Assembly: GCA_946894095.1 (NCBI GenBank)
Contig: OX335665.1
Span: forward strand, 5,714,001-5,778,000
DNA from: Incurvaria masculella
Lineage: Eukaryota; Arthropoda; Insecta; Lepidoptera; Incurvariidae
DNA: 64,000 nt
Direction: 5' to 3'
In this document: positions 9,072 through 20,500 of the stretch, one piece after another
How the letters are laid out: each line of letters begins with the position of its first letter
How positions within the stretch are numbered: position 1 is the stretch's first letter
Notes under the pieces: model-generated
Seen by the model: the letters and a program-made list of their open reading frames with translations, nothing else
Told to the model about the DNA's origin: nothing
Databases searched by the model: none
Translations under genes and position numbers: made by a program

Positions 9072-12050
9072 ACTATTTATTAAAAAAATTTAGATGATGT
9101 ATTTTACAATAAAAATGACATTGAAATTTCTACTACTTTTTTAATTGGCCGTTCAAATCAGCAAGTATCCGTGCAGCACCCTATACATACAAGAGTGTAT
9201 GCATCTAATTTTCGAAAGCATATAAAAGTAATATACAAGTCTCAAAAAGAATATGCAACTGTCACGATTATTATCACAAAATGTTATTGTTTATATATAC
9301 TTTATCTGTCGTGTGGGAATTTTCCGTTTAAAAAAAAGAAGGTTTTCGTATTATTACAATTTGTTTTGCACAGTCGTGCGTTTCTTGCTAAAAATTAGAA
9401 ATTAATTAACTTTTTATTAATATTATAATAAAAAGTAATATCTATTCTGAAACTGTATGGGAATATCCCAGATCCACTAAAATCCAATGAAAATATCCCC
9501 CAATCGATTTTTCTGCACCAGTATGTCCTCTCAGTCCTGTTTGGAAACGATTACAGGACACAGATTTTTAATAATTGTTAAATGTAAACTTAACCCAACT
9601 GGTCCATATCTGAGCATTCATGCGTTACACGACTTTACTTATAATTATTTTTTACACTTGTGAGTTTTTAAAAATCCTTAGTGGACATACTAGTGTAGAA
9701 AAATCCATTGAGGGATCTTTTCAAGGGATTTAATGGATCTAGGGATACATTTTTGGTATGCTGAAAATACCACATTGATACCTCAACCATATTACGAAAT
9801 GAACAATATTGCGTATGTAAGTCGCCTACTCACACACTAGTTATGATAAGTTGACAAGTTGATTTATTAAATTTCTCATAAAAGTCAAACTTTCAGAGCC
9901 TTCAAAAACTTCAAAAATTTCTACCTCAAAAGAATCGAATGCATTTCAGCAGAGTCTTACGCGGTAGGCTCTGAAAATTTTCAGACATTGCTTATATTTT
10001 GTATAAAATTTGATTTCATCATCCATTTATAGGGGCAACCAGTTTTGTAATGATGAAATGTCATATCAGTGTGCCCAAAATAATAAAAAAATACACAAGG
10101 TGACCAGAATACCCTTTGGACGTGCGAAGTTTATTTTTTATCGTTAATCTCATTTTGTTTGTTCTATATGAAATAAATGTAATGGAGACACTGAAACAAA
10201 ATCGAAGTATATATTTTTTTCAATCGGTTATGTATCTTTGTATATTGTAGAATATTGGATTGTACAGCCGGACCAGGAATGTAAAAAGGTTTAAAATCAA
10301 ATTGTTATTTATTGTCAGGTATCGTTGAAGCATATTGTTTTTCAGCAAGGAATTGTGAACATATGTGGTGTTTAGGGAAACTTGGTATAACTGTATTCGG
10401 CAAGATTTCTGTCTTAGGATGGAAATAAAATTATATATTTAAAAATGAGCTGTCTTTTGAATAATTAAGCCAATTGTGTGGTCGCAACGAGAACTATTAC
10501 CAGAACAAGTAACCATTTTGTCTAACTGGTCCCGACTTGGCCCGACGTGCCTTTTCTTATTTGTGGGCGTGCGACAGATACTTAGTAAGTTCTGTGCCGT
10601 TTGCGTATAAGACGAAGCAAGGTACAGCCAGCCATTCCCAATTCAGTGGAAGTAACCGACTCCACCTATCAAATGTCAAAAAAATCCCCCAATAAGGCTG
10701 GTTGCAGTCTTGGAACATCATGAGGGGAATGCAAAGAGGGAATGCAGCATAAGGTTGCAGTCCGATTTGCACTATCGATGCATAAAGGGCGTTCACAACT
10801 GGTCCGATTTGCGCTGACGACAGCCCTAAATGGCGACCCGGGAACGGAATAACGTCATCGTTCCGTCAGTCAATGCAGTACACAGTGCTCACGCTTTGGA
10901 GGTAGAGCTCTGTGTGTGCAACTGTCAGACCCTACGTTCCGAAATGCGTACATGGCAAATATCGCATATAATACAGTGATTAGTTGTGTTCCGAATTGAT
11001 ATCACTGCTCATAGCATTAATCGCACGATATCTAATCTGAACGAATTTGAGCAGACATATGTGTCAGAGCCTAACCTAACTACCTTTAAAATGCCTTGCA
11101 AGTCTCGAGAGTGGGGATTTCAAGCCTAGAATTGTCTAACTAGACTAAAAACGGTGAAAGGCCTTCGTTTTTTCAAAATAGAGGTGCATGCGATCAGAGA
11201 ACATGAGAACACGCTTAATGACAACCATTTGACAGCGTACACGGTGCACATGCTATCAACCGTGCGCGCTTTGCACGATCATATATAGTGAATAAAAGCT
11301 ATTCGGAACGGTCATGTACGCGTACATTGTTGCATTCTCTGCAATATACGCATTTCGGTACGTAGTGTCACACGTATCGTCTTTCGACCGTTTCTTTTCA
11401 CGAACCGGGGAATGTCTCTCAGGTGAAATACCAAGTTTATTTTAGTTAGAGGAATTGATTAAGTTAAAATCGGACCGAAAAAGTGACATTTCGCCCATAC
11501 AAAATGTGTCAAAATGACGTAAGAAAGTACTGCTTTTCGATAAATGTAGTTTCGGTTGCGACTATTTATCTCAGCTTAGAGGTCTACTTCACATACATTC
11601 GAGAGGTCAACAGAGTGGGCGCACTTTGCTATTTAGTTGGGGAAAAAAATATAGCTACAACTTTCTGTTGACTCACCGGCAACACAGACTGTGATTAGCA
11701 GGGCTGCCATTTTACGGGGAATACGCGAAACTATGTGGATTTTTTAACCCTTTTTAACAGGTTTAATTTAATATTAGAATCTATAACTAAGAAATCCCCA
11801 AAAAATAATTTTGGATAAAAAAATTCTAAAATTGGTTTCTTTATCAAAATTAATATAATTTTTAATTTTAATAAATTTTTGACGAAATACACCGACTCTC
11901 ACAACACAGGGACTAGTGTGGGAGCCAGGGCTTAAAATATTACCTGTTCATCAGAACTGTGTACTGTAACCCACTGTTTTAATTATAATGATGTATGTAA
12001 TATGAATAAACAATCAATCTTTTTACTTTACTTGGAATATATATATGAAA
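9072..12050. other. Intergenic, no recognisable gene
   Basis: AT-rich DNA. A segment at 11480-11580 resembles one arm of the foldback element amplified at 45662-46201 (ACGACTATTTATCTCAG-like end). The short ORFs here have no coding character that I recognise. Confidence 0.5.
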
Positions 12051-12301
12051 TAGAAGTTTGCGCCATAGAATGCCTTGCAAGGCTTATGATTCATTCGCCT
12101 TCGTCGTCTATTTCTGGAGAATTTTAAACATTTTTAAAAATGCTTTTGGGGAATTTGGGCTATCGATGTCGGCAACTCTGGATCTGTGGCAACATTGTTA
12201 TCTACGCTTTATATTCTGTGGTTATCTACTTGCTGTAAAAGCTGTAATCGGCACGTTTTCACATTTTCCTCGAAAAAACTCGTGAAATCCAAGCGATAAT
12301 C

Positions 12302-14387
12302 ATGCTGGGCCCTGTTTCTCGCCTCACTCGCTCCATCACACAACTCGGCCGCACGACGATGCTCTCAACAGTGCGCCACGGATCACACGGAGGCGTGCCT
12401 GGAGAGGTGCGTTCCATTTTCAAAATATATTCCCTCCACATTACATAATCCAGTACTGAGTGGATTGTTTAAGGCCAGGAGGTCGTGGATATGGCTCCTC
12501 GGAATCATGGAAAGAGTAATTTCCAAATCATGATTCCACTACAGACTGCAACAAACCAACCTTCAAGAACATTTGCTTGCAAGACAGGTGCCCAGTTTGC
12601 AATTTAAAAGTTGATAAGGGCAATTTACCCCCTAGATTCCCGACTCGTTTCTAGGCAGCTAGCCACTATGTAGCGTAGCGTCGGTTCGCGTTGGGCCGAT
12701 TCGAATGATTCCAACAATTCATTCAAAATTTACAATCGATTGTCAAATCGAATAGTCGTTAGAAACAACAATCGAATGAATGATTTCAGTGGCACTCGTT
12801 TTTCGGTCGAAAGAAATCATTTGTTCAGTTTTTTTTCAGTCTTCAAAAAAGCCAAAAAGAAATTGACACACAGCTAACTTCACTCCGGCATAGCTATACT
12901 AGAATGGCCACCCGAATAGACAAGTGTTTCATTCGCTTTCTTAAAACAATATTAGAATGCATTTACGACATTTCAGACATTTCATTTTTTTTTCAAATTA
13001 AAATTAAATTTATTTTCCTAAAAACACATGTATATACATAATTAACTCAAAAAATAATAGGTTATAATACATTTTACAAAATTCTACGAGTAGCGACCTA
13101 ACATGGATGGCTGATACCACACATACCACACCACGTTCCCGAAGGAATAAGGTGCCATGCCAGGACCTTCCCTTAATGAGCACGGCTACATTGAACATTT
13201 TTCATTGCCGCTTCGACCATCTTTTTATCCAATGCGATGGTACCAACCCGGGCGGGTTTAAACTCAACCACCTAGTAGGGGAAGGGGACCTACAGTTTTC
13301 CATGGATTCCGAACCATGGAGCAGCTCGCATTCGTGACGAAAGTCAAAATGTGCCGTTGTCATCTGCGGTTATTTTTTAAATATTGTCATTCAAGATCTT
13401 AAGGTGGCCCATCCCGCTCAATTTCCCATACAAAGGTGGAAAGGAGATAATGCGCACATTTTTTGTCTGAGATCCAAAATTATACCCAAAACAGCTTTAT
13501 TTGATCAAACTAGATGTTTGATGACCATTGGCATGGTTTGTATATGGTATATTGTATATGGTTTAAGGTCCAAAAGTTCGAAATGTTCATGAGTTTTATA
13601 CAATAAGTTTGGTCGTGGATAAAACAAACCTAGCTTGTTCCACGAAGATTCAAAATCAATTTAGTTTTTGTTCGATCTTAAGTCATTTTTTTTTATGTGA
13701 CCTGACATGGATGGCTAATACCACACAACTACCGTTATGATATTAGCCCAATACACCTCATTCCCGAAGGAATTTGGTGCCATGCCAGGACCTTCCCTTT
13801 ATGAGCACGGCTACATTGAACTGGATGTAAAACACGGACAATTTTTCATTGCTGCTTCGACCATCTTTTGGTCCAATGCGATGGTACCAACCCGGGCGGG
13901 CATAAACCCTACCCCCTAGTAGGGGAAGGGGACCTACAGTTTTACATGGATTCAGAACCATGGAGCAGCTCGCATTCGTAACGAAATGCACTTATCGAAC
14001 TCGGAAAGAGAAAGACAGTGGTGCATGTCGGTATTGAACCCAGGTCTCTGGTACGCTAGGCCAGTCCCCGCGCCACTAGGCTACGAGCCGCTCGAAATAT
14101 ATTCTTTTTAAATCTAACCAAATCAAAAACTATGCGCATTGTTTGCTATGTGGACGAGTTGTATCCTATTAATCAGGAAGACTGTCTTTTTTTTAAACCG
14201 ACAGTGCCAGAGCGCAACAGAACGATTTTGTGCCATCGGGAAGGGTCACTGACGGTTGTGTTGTTTTCAGAACCTGCCTTTCGGCCTTCACAACCGCTAC
14301 AAGCTGACGCTGTACTTCATCCTGTTCTTCGGCTCCGGACTCTCCGCACCCTACCTGATCACGCGCCACCAGCTGCTCAAGAAGTAG
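12302..14387 (+). CDS. COX7C: Cytochrome c oxidase subunit 7C, mitochondrial
   Basis: Nuclear-encoded small subunit of respiratory complex IV in the inner mitochondrial membrane. Two coding exons: 12302-12406 (35 codons, donor GAG|GTGCGT) and 14271-14387 (38 codons and TAG, acceptor TTGTTTTCAG), phase 0 junction, 73 aa against about 63 in mammals. Exon 1 encodes MLGPVSRLTRSITQLGRTTM, an Arg/Ser/Thr-rich presequence, followed by STVRHGSHGG. Exon 2 has the family block NLPFGLHNRYKL, one membrane segment (LTLYFILFFGSGLSAPYL) and the conserved C-terminus TRHQLLKK. Exon 1 was found by looking for the missing N-terminus; it hides under an antisense ORF. The first ATG of the exon is used. The coding intron is filled with two SINEs and a MITE. 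Confidence 0.93.
13093..13341 (-). mobile_element. tRNA-type SINE, head truncated
   Basis: Body and tail as in the other tRNA-headed SINEs, ending at GAGCAGCTCGCATTCGTGACG. The tRNA-like head is missing. Lies in the COX7C intron. Confidence 0.75.
13399..13682 (+). mobile_element. TTAA-flanked MITE family C, internally deleted copy
   Basis: Begins TTAAGGTGGCCCATCCCG like the 549-bp copy at 50327 but diverges after about 220 bp and ends near a TTAA at 13679. Confidence 0.6.
13685..14093 (-). mobile_element. tRNA-derived SINE (full length)
   Basis: T tract 13685-13694, shared body, then tRNA-like head with B box at about 14035 and A box at about 14080 on the minus strand. It ends 177 bp before COX7C exon 2. 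Confidence 0.85.
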
Positions 14388-15350
14388 ATGGTAGGAAAAA
14401 CAATATTTAGCATTTGAAATGATAGTAAACGTTGCCCTAAACACTTTAGTGAACCAGATTACAGTAGAATGTTGACTATCCGGATAATCGAAAATCCGGA
14501 TATTGGTCTCAAAAAAATCAAAGAGACTAGATATTTTTTTGTATTTAATGGATACAACATTACCATTTTCTCATTAATTTGAGTTACAGCGACATCTACT
14601 TTTGAAGCATTGTAATCAGATTTTGAAAATTATACAGAAACCGTATTCCCTCTTCTCCGTGAATGAGTACCTAACATGATATGTTCCCATTCATGGAAAA
14701 TCGGGTTGTAACACCATTGTACATGCCCACTGCTCTAATCAAGTGAGCTAACCCGACAATTACGTTGGCCAACAAATTTCTCGATTATATTCGAATCAAT
14801 ACAATGCTTCCCCTATCTTCACTAGATGGCGCTGATGGTTTTGCGTATTGATCCTACGCTTAGGCATTTTGATTGCAATGATTGAGATATCAATAATCGC
14901 AGGTTCCCAAAACTGTTTCGAATTATTTTCAAAATCTGATTATAATGCCTTTGAATATAATTTTAATATAATTTGATTGACACATGTCGTCGTTGTCACC
15001 CTATAGGGTGACAACGACGACAGCCGGCAACTAAATTAATGTAAGAAATTACTAAGATAAAGGTTTCTGGACCACGGAACTGTCACCCATGTGATCTGCG
15101 TGAGCGAACGAGGAAACTATATTCCGCTTCGTTGCGTTTGAATTGACGCCACGGACCAAACAATATACGCATAACTCCGCATTTTTCATTTAAGTAATTA
15201 TTTACGTTTAAAATAACACTTTTTTCTATTCCAGAAAATTCTGGATGCGGCAAGGTTCAGAGTGTTACTTCAGCAAGCGGTTATCTAGTGATAAGTTAGA
15301 AAAATGTAAAATATAATTTTCCTCAACAATAAATTTGGTTTATTTGCCAT
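14388..15350 (+). other. COX7C 3'UTR containing an intron
   Basis: Three bases after the COX7C stop there is a donor (ATG|GTAGGA at 14391). A good acceptor (TTTTTTCTATTCCAG, exon from 15235) follows, then about 100 bases and a poly(A) signal AATAAA at 15328-15333. I infer a spliced 3'UTR with an 844-bp intron. The junction is too close to the stop codon to be expected to trigger NMD. Confidence 0.6.
14985..15022. repeat. Perfect 38-bp palindrome
   Basis: Centred on CACCCTATAGGGTG with no spacer; all 19 base pairs match outward to 14985 and 15022. It lies in the inferred 3'UTR intron of COX7C. Confidence 0.9.
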
Positions 15351-15654
15351 GTGTTGTTTCAATGTTGAAAATTTTACACAATGTTGACAACAAGATAACC
15401 TCTAATATCGCCATCGCATCGCGCACAAGGGTGCAGTTGGATCTTATCAAGTGGGATATCGTTAGAAAGACAATATTTGAAAATGCAATAAATTTGACTC
15501 AGATATTTATTCTATTCTGTAACATTAATGGTGAGAAATTTGAAGACATGATGCCATTTTGCGACTACTCAACGTGAAGTAGAAAGCCTAGTGCCGCGAA
15601 CGCCTTGCCGTTCGATAAGCTTGTTGAAGGAAATCTGAGCCCGGTTGGGTTCTA

Positions 15655-15862
15655 CGTAGATGGGAGACCGTTGTGTCTGGCCGTGGTTCGAAGTTCACGT
15701 AAAAATATAGGTCTCCTTCCTTGCTTACTAGGTGGTCGGGTTAATCCCGCCCGGTTGGTCCCATCGCATTGAATGAACGAAAGGCACGTAGTTCCTGTGT
15801 GGTGTGTTAGGCTAAAATCACGACGGTGGTATTAGCTATCCATGTGCAGTTACATAAAAAAT
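15655..15862 (+). mobile_element. 5S-type SINE fragment
   Basis: Starts within the head-body junction (CTGGCCGTGGTTCGAA), contains the shared CCATCGCATTGAATGAA block, and ends with CAGTTACAT and an A tract. Most of the 5S-like head is missing. Confidence 0.65.
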
Positions 15863-15884
15863 CCTTTTCTACCAACCTGTCATG

Positions 15885-15975
15885 TTAAGATTTGTTTTGG
15901 TTATATCTTGGGAAACACTAGTCGTAGACCTATCATGTGACCACTCAAACTAATAGCCCTGACCTACTACCGCCT
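15885..15975 (+). repeat. Short repeat flanking the RNase H LINE fragment
   Basis: TGTTTTGGTTATATCTTGGG followed by AAACACT recurs at 16790-16815 on the other side of the LINE fragment, and diverged at 16885-16910. A reverse-complement relative lies near 40395-40435. Confidence 0.55.
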
Positions 15976-15979
15976 ACCT

Positions 15980-16790
15980 TAGTTAGTTAGTTAGTTGGGC
16001 AAAATGTTTTCCGCGCTAAGCCTACTTCACAGAGAGGCCATTGTGCGTAACAAAGGTGACTATGTAAGCCATCCCAGCTCGTCCCAGAAGTCCAGCATAC
16101 ACTTTACATTCCCACAGGCCTCTACAAGGGATCCCGGTGCTCTCAGGGTCTGCGCCCGATGGTCGGCCACATTCTTGCACTCCAACAGTACATGGGCGGT
16201 TGTTTCCGTTGTCTCCATGCAGCCACGACATAGAGGGCTGACCGTCACCCCCAGGTTATGGAGGTGCTTATTGAGTGAACAATGTCCTGTCATTGTTCCT
16301 ACCATTGTGCGTAGATCATTTCTTTTCAGATGCAAAAGCTTGTGCGTGAGGCGCTTATTGAGGGATGGGATGACCTCTCTGGCCTGCCTGCAATCTACCA
16401 GGTGTTTCCATCCGGTATTGTGAAGCATCTTGGTTCTATCTTGTAGCCAGTTTTTGAGTTGACTAAGTGGTATAGGCACTATCGGTTCTGGACCCATTAG
16501 TACTGTACTGGATCCTCGTTTGGCCAGTTCATCTGCAGCGTCATTACCCACGGAGCCACTGTGTCCTCTTATCCACTGCAAAGTTACGTGATTGTTCCTC
16601 GCTACTTCTTCTAGGGCGCAATGACATTCTAGAATTAAGCCCGAGTTAACTTTGTTATTTTTCAGTGCGTTTAATACAGATGCGCTATCTGAGATAATTC
16701 TTATCTTGTAGTCGTGCATCTTCCTGGTTTTGATTGCCTCTGCGGCTCGAATTATTCCCACACATTCTGCCTGAAATATGGCCTACCTTT
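15980..16790 (-). pseudogene. 5'-truncated non-LTR retrotransposon: RNase H and C-terminal zinc finger
   Basis: A 233-codon open frame ends at 16060 and can be read upstream on the minus strand to about 16786. It starts inside an RNase H domain with FQAE (catalytic Glu), SDSASVLNAL (Asp), and GHSGSVGNDAADELAKRG (His/Asp). After a linker it ends in a Cys/His-rich segment (GHCSLNKHLHN ... CRGC ... HVLLEC) found at the end of many RNase H-bearing insect LINEs. RT and endonuclease are missing, so this is a 5'-truncated insertion. The 3' end carries a four-base tail repeat (AACT)n at about 15980-15994. The clade cannot be fixed from this part alone. Confidence 0.8.
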
Positions 16791-16968
16791 GTTTTGGTTA
16801 TATCTTGGGAAACACTGGTCTTAGAGCTAACATGCGACCATGCGACTGACCTGATCTACCTACCTACCTGTCATGTCTAAATTATATCTTAGGAAACACT
16901 GGACGGAGCCAACTCAACGCCCCCCTCCCCCCATGGTATTGTTTGGGGTTTGTATACATATAATGTTG

Positions 16969-17359
16969 TTTTTTTTTATGTGACTGGACATGGATGGCTA
17001 ATACCACACAACTACCGTTATGATATTAGCCCAATACACCACATTCCCGAAGGAATTAGGTGCCTTGCCAGGACCTTCCTTATATTGCACGGCTACATTG
17101 AACTGGATTGGAAACACGGACAATTTTCATTGCCGCTTCAACCATCGTTCATCCAATGCGATGGTACCAACCCGGGCGGGATTAACCCTACCACCTAGTA
17201 AAGTAAGGAAGAGGACCTACAGTTTTAATGTGGAATCCGAACCACGGACAGCATCTCTCAACGGTCGAATGGTCACCCATTCAAGACCAGACCGGACCCA
17301 GCGTTGCTTAACTTCGGAGAGTGATCGCCGAAGTGTCGCTCCACTGGGCCACTGAGGCA
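16969..17359 (-). mobile_element. 5S-rRNA-headed SINE (full length)
   Basis: T tract at 16970, shared tail and body, then the 5S-like head with CCGAAGTTAAGCAACGCTGG and, further in, GAATGGGTGACCATTCGACC on the minus strand. The left LINE's target site lies 26 bp beyond its head. Confidence 0.85.
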
Positions 17360-17544
17360 TGGGATTGTATCGTGTTTTACGATTTATACAGCACCTTCTT
17401 CTTCTTCTTTTTAGGGTCCTACTTTTGGGTCCCTTTTTATGGCTTTCGTGCATCTAACACATTTCGCCAATGTCAAAGTTCAAAGCTATATACAAATAGT
17501 GTAAAAGGTTCTGAAATTAGTTGCCAACGAAACATAAAAGAAAA

Positions 17545-20500
17545 TCATAATTTAAGATCATTTGCACTGATAAATGAAGCAAGTAACTTTAGAATTTTAA
17601 AGTTAGATGAAGAGAGCAAGCAATTAATATTGGTAGGAAGAGGAATTTGGAGTAGAGGAAGGTAATCGTATAAAGGAGCAGTTTTATTAATAAGAGGACA
17701 ACAGAAAAATATATGTTCCAAATTCCCGTCATCAAGGCCACATTCGCACACTGATGAGTCTTTAATATGAAGTCTAGCCAAATGAACATGGGAACAGCAG
17801 TGGCCTATTCTAAGGCGGCAAATAATAGAAGTTGAAGATTTATTCATTTTGATACGATGAAACCAAGGCTTAGCAGGGATGTTAGGCTGGATCTTAGCGT
17901 AATTTGAACCCTTAAATCTACTAGAGTTAGCCCACAATTTGGTCCAATTTTCAGTAAGAGATTTTTTTGGGAGAGCAATTAAATCATGTGGGTAGTTTCT
18001 ATATGGGATTTTATCCCCTCGCAGAACAGCTTGTTTAGCAAGATCATCTACCCGGTGATTGGGCAGGATGCCTGAGTGAGACGGAATCCATGCAAAGACT
18101 ATTTGTTTGTCCGGGTTATTGTAGAGAATGTCTTTAATGGAAAAAGGAATAGGATTTTGTGTGTTAGAATGAAAGGGGTTCTGAGTGAGAGATTGAAGAG
18201 CACTACGGGAATCAGAAAATATTATAAATTTATTAGATTTTTTTAATAATAATGAAAACTTGACTGCCTCCAGTAATGCCGTTGATTCACCAGTGAAAAC
18301 TGATGACTCTGGAGGGCATTTAATTAGTTGGTAGATGTTGCTGTTCTTATGAAATACTGCAGCTCCAACACTGCCTTCCTCCGTGAGTTTGGAGGCATCA
18401 GTAAAAATATACTCCCACCCTTCCCAGTTTTCAGATAGGATGGAATGAAAGACTTCATTAGCATTTGGTGACTCTTTTTCAATGCCAAAAAAAGGAATTA
18501 CTTCTGCATTGCTCGTAACTACTTGAAAAGGGTATGAAAACATTGGTAAGGAGTTAGAACGGAATACTGGAGCCTTGACATTATTGAACTTACGATAGCT
18601 TTTTACAAGTCTGGTGGGAGCCTTTTTTTCCCAATATTTCGCAGTATGAGAAAATCGGGATAGTAAATTTAGTTTCGGAATTATTGGATGATGTAAGAAA
18701 TAGCTTGCCCTGAACAAGAAACGATCAGCCAAGAACTGACGGCGAAAATAAAGAGGAGGTTCAACGCATTCTACTTGCAGAGCATTTATAGGACTTGATT
18801 TCATGGCACCTGTTATAATACGCAGGCATTTGTTTTGGATAATGTTAAGCTTATTAAGAGCAGTTCTATTGCAGGGTTCTAAAATATAGGAACCGTAATC
18901 CAAATGACTTCGTATTATTGCATTGTACAATAACTTGAGGTAGTATGGATGAGCTCCCCACCAAACCCCAGCTAGAGTGCGTATAATGTTAATATTTTTT
19001 TCACATTTTTTTATTACATAATTTAGATGAGAGACACCTGTCATTTTTGAATCCAGGATTATGCCAAGGAATTTAGTTTGAATATGTAATGGAATAATTG
19101 TATTGTTGTATGTGATAGTGATAGGGGGTACAATTCTTTTTCTACTGAATACTACTATAGAGCTCTTTTGGGCTGACAGTTCCAACCCATGTTCAGTTAA
19201 CCATGTGTTCAAAGATCTAAGCGAGTATTCAATTTGTTCAGCTCCTTTAGGAATAGATTTATGGGGTGAGTATATTAGTAAATCATCGGCATATTGCAGG
19301 ACACGTGAAAAGGAGTTTATTGATCTGTCAAGATCATGGGTGTAAATATTATAAAGTAAAGGACTGAGAACAGAGCCTTGTGGTAGACCTTTCCAGATTA
19401 TTCTAGAGTCGTTTGTTTGTTCCTCTACTCTCAACATTATTGTTCTTTGAGATAATATATTAAAAATATTTGCAACAATTTTTTCTGGTATATGTAGATT
19501 TAGCATTTTTTGTTTGAGCTTTGGTAGGAGGACATTATCGTAAGCTGCAGATATGTCTAGGAATGCAGCCACAACAGACTCGTCCCGAGAAAAAGAAAGT
19601 CGAATATCGGTAGTGAAAATCCCCAAACTATCCATTGTACTTCTGCTTTTCCTAAATCCATATTGTGTTTTAGCAAGAAGTTCTCTGTGTTCCACGAACC
19701 ATTCTAAACGGTTTTTGATTAAATGTTCTGTAATTTTGCATAAGGTAGAAGACAGAGCAATCGGACGGTAAGAGGAACCATCATTGGGGTCTTTACCAGA
19801 TTTCAGGATTGGAATGATTATTTGAGTTTTCCAGGAGTCAGGAATTACCCCATAGTCAAAGAAGAAATTAATGATTTGTAAAAAGTATTCAAGGGTTGTA
19901 TCTCTCGATTTAACCAGAAAAGAATAAGGAATCCCATCCAGCCCTGGGGAAGAATCCTTAACATGATTCAAAACAATTTTGAGTTCTTTTAATGAAAATG
20001 GAACCTCCATGGGAGTACAACCTCCAACAAATGAATAAAGGGACGGGAGTTCATCTTCTGTAGGGGCGGATGGGGGGGCTAGCTTATTTAGGAATGAGTC
20101 TTTCCATGAAGCCGATGAAGGTATTGAAGCACTGTCTTCCGTGAAAACAGAACGGTACCTTTTAATATTGCGCCAAACTAATGAAGATGAAGTATTAGGT
20201 GAGAGAGAAAGGCAAAAATTTTGCCATCCGTTACGTTTTTTATTTTTAAGAGTACATTTAGTAACTGCTTGAATTTTGCGTAAATTTAAAAAGTTTTCAT
20301 CAGTCATAAACTCTTCATATAAAGTTTCGGCATAAGAACGATCACGAACAGATTTGGTACATTCGGAATCCCACCATGGAGGAGAAAGGCGTTGATTTTT
20401 TGATGTATTTTTGAGCGGAATAATTTGATCTGCTGTGCTTACCAATAATGATGTAAATTTGGAGTAACAATGTAAAACATTGTCTAAGGTAACGATCGGC

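Noticed and set aside
10557..10796. 79-codon minus-strand ORF
   Set aside because: No recognisable domain or splice context, and codon use is not different from random open frames.
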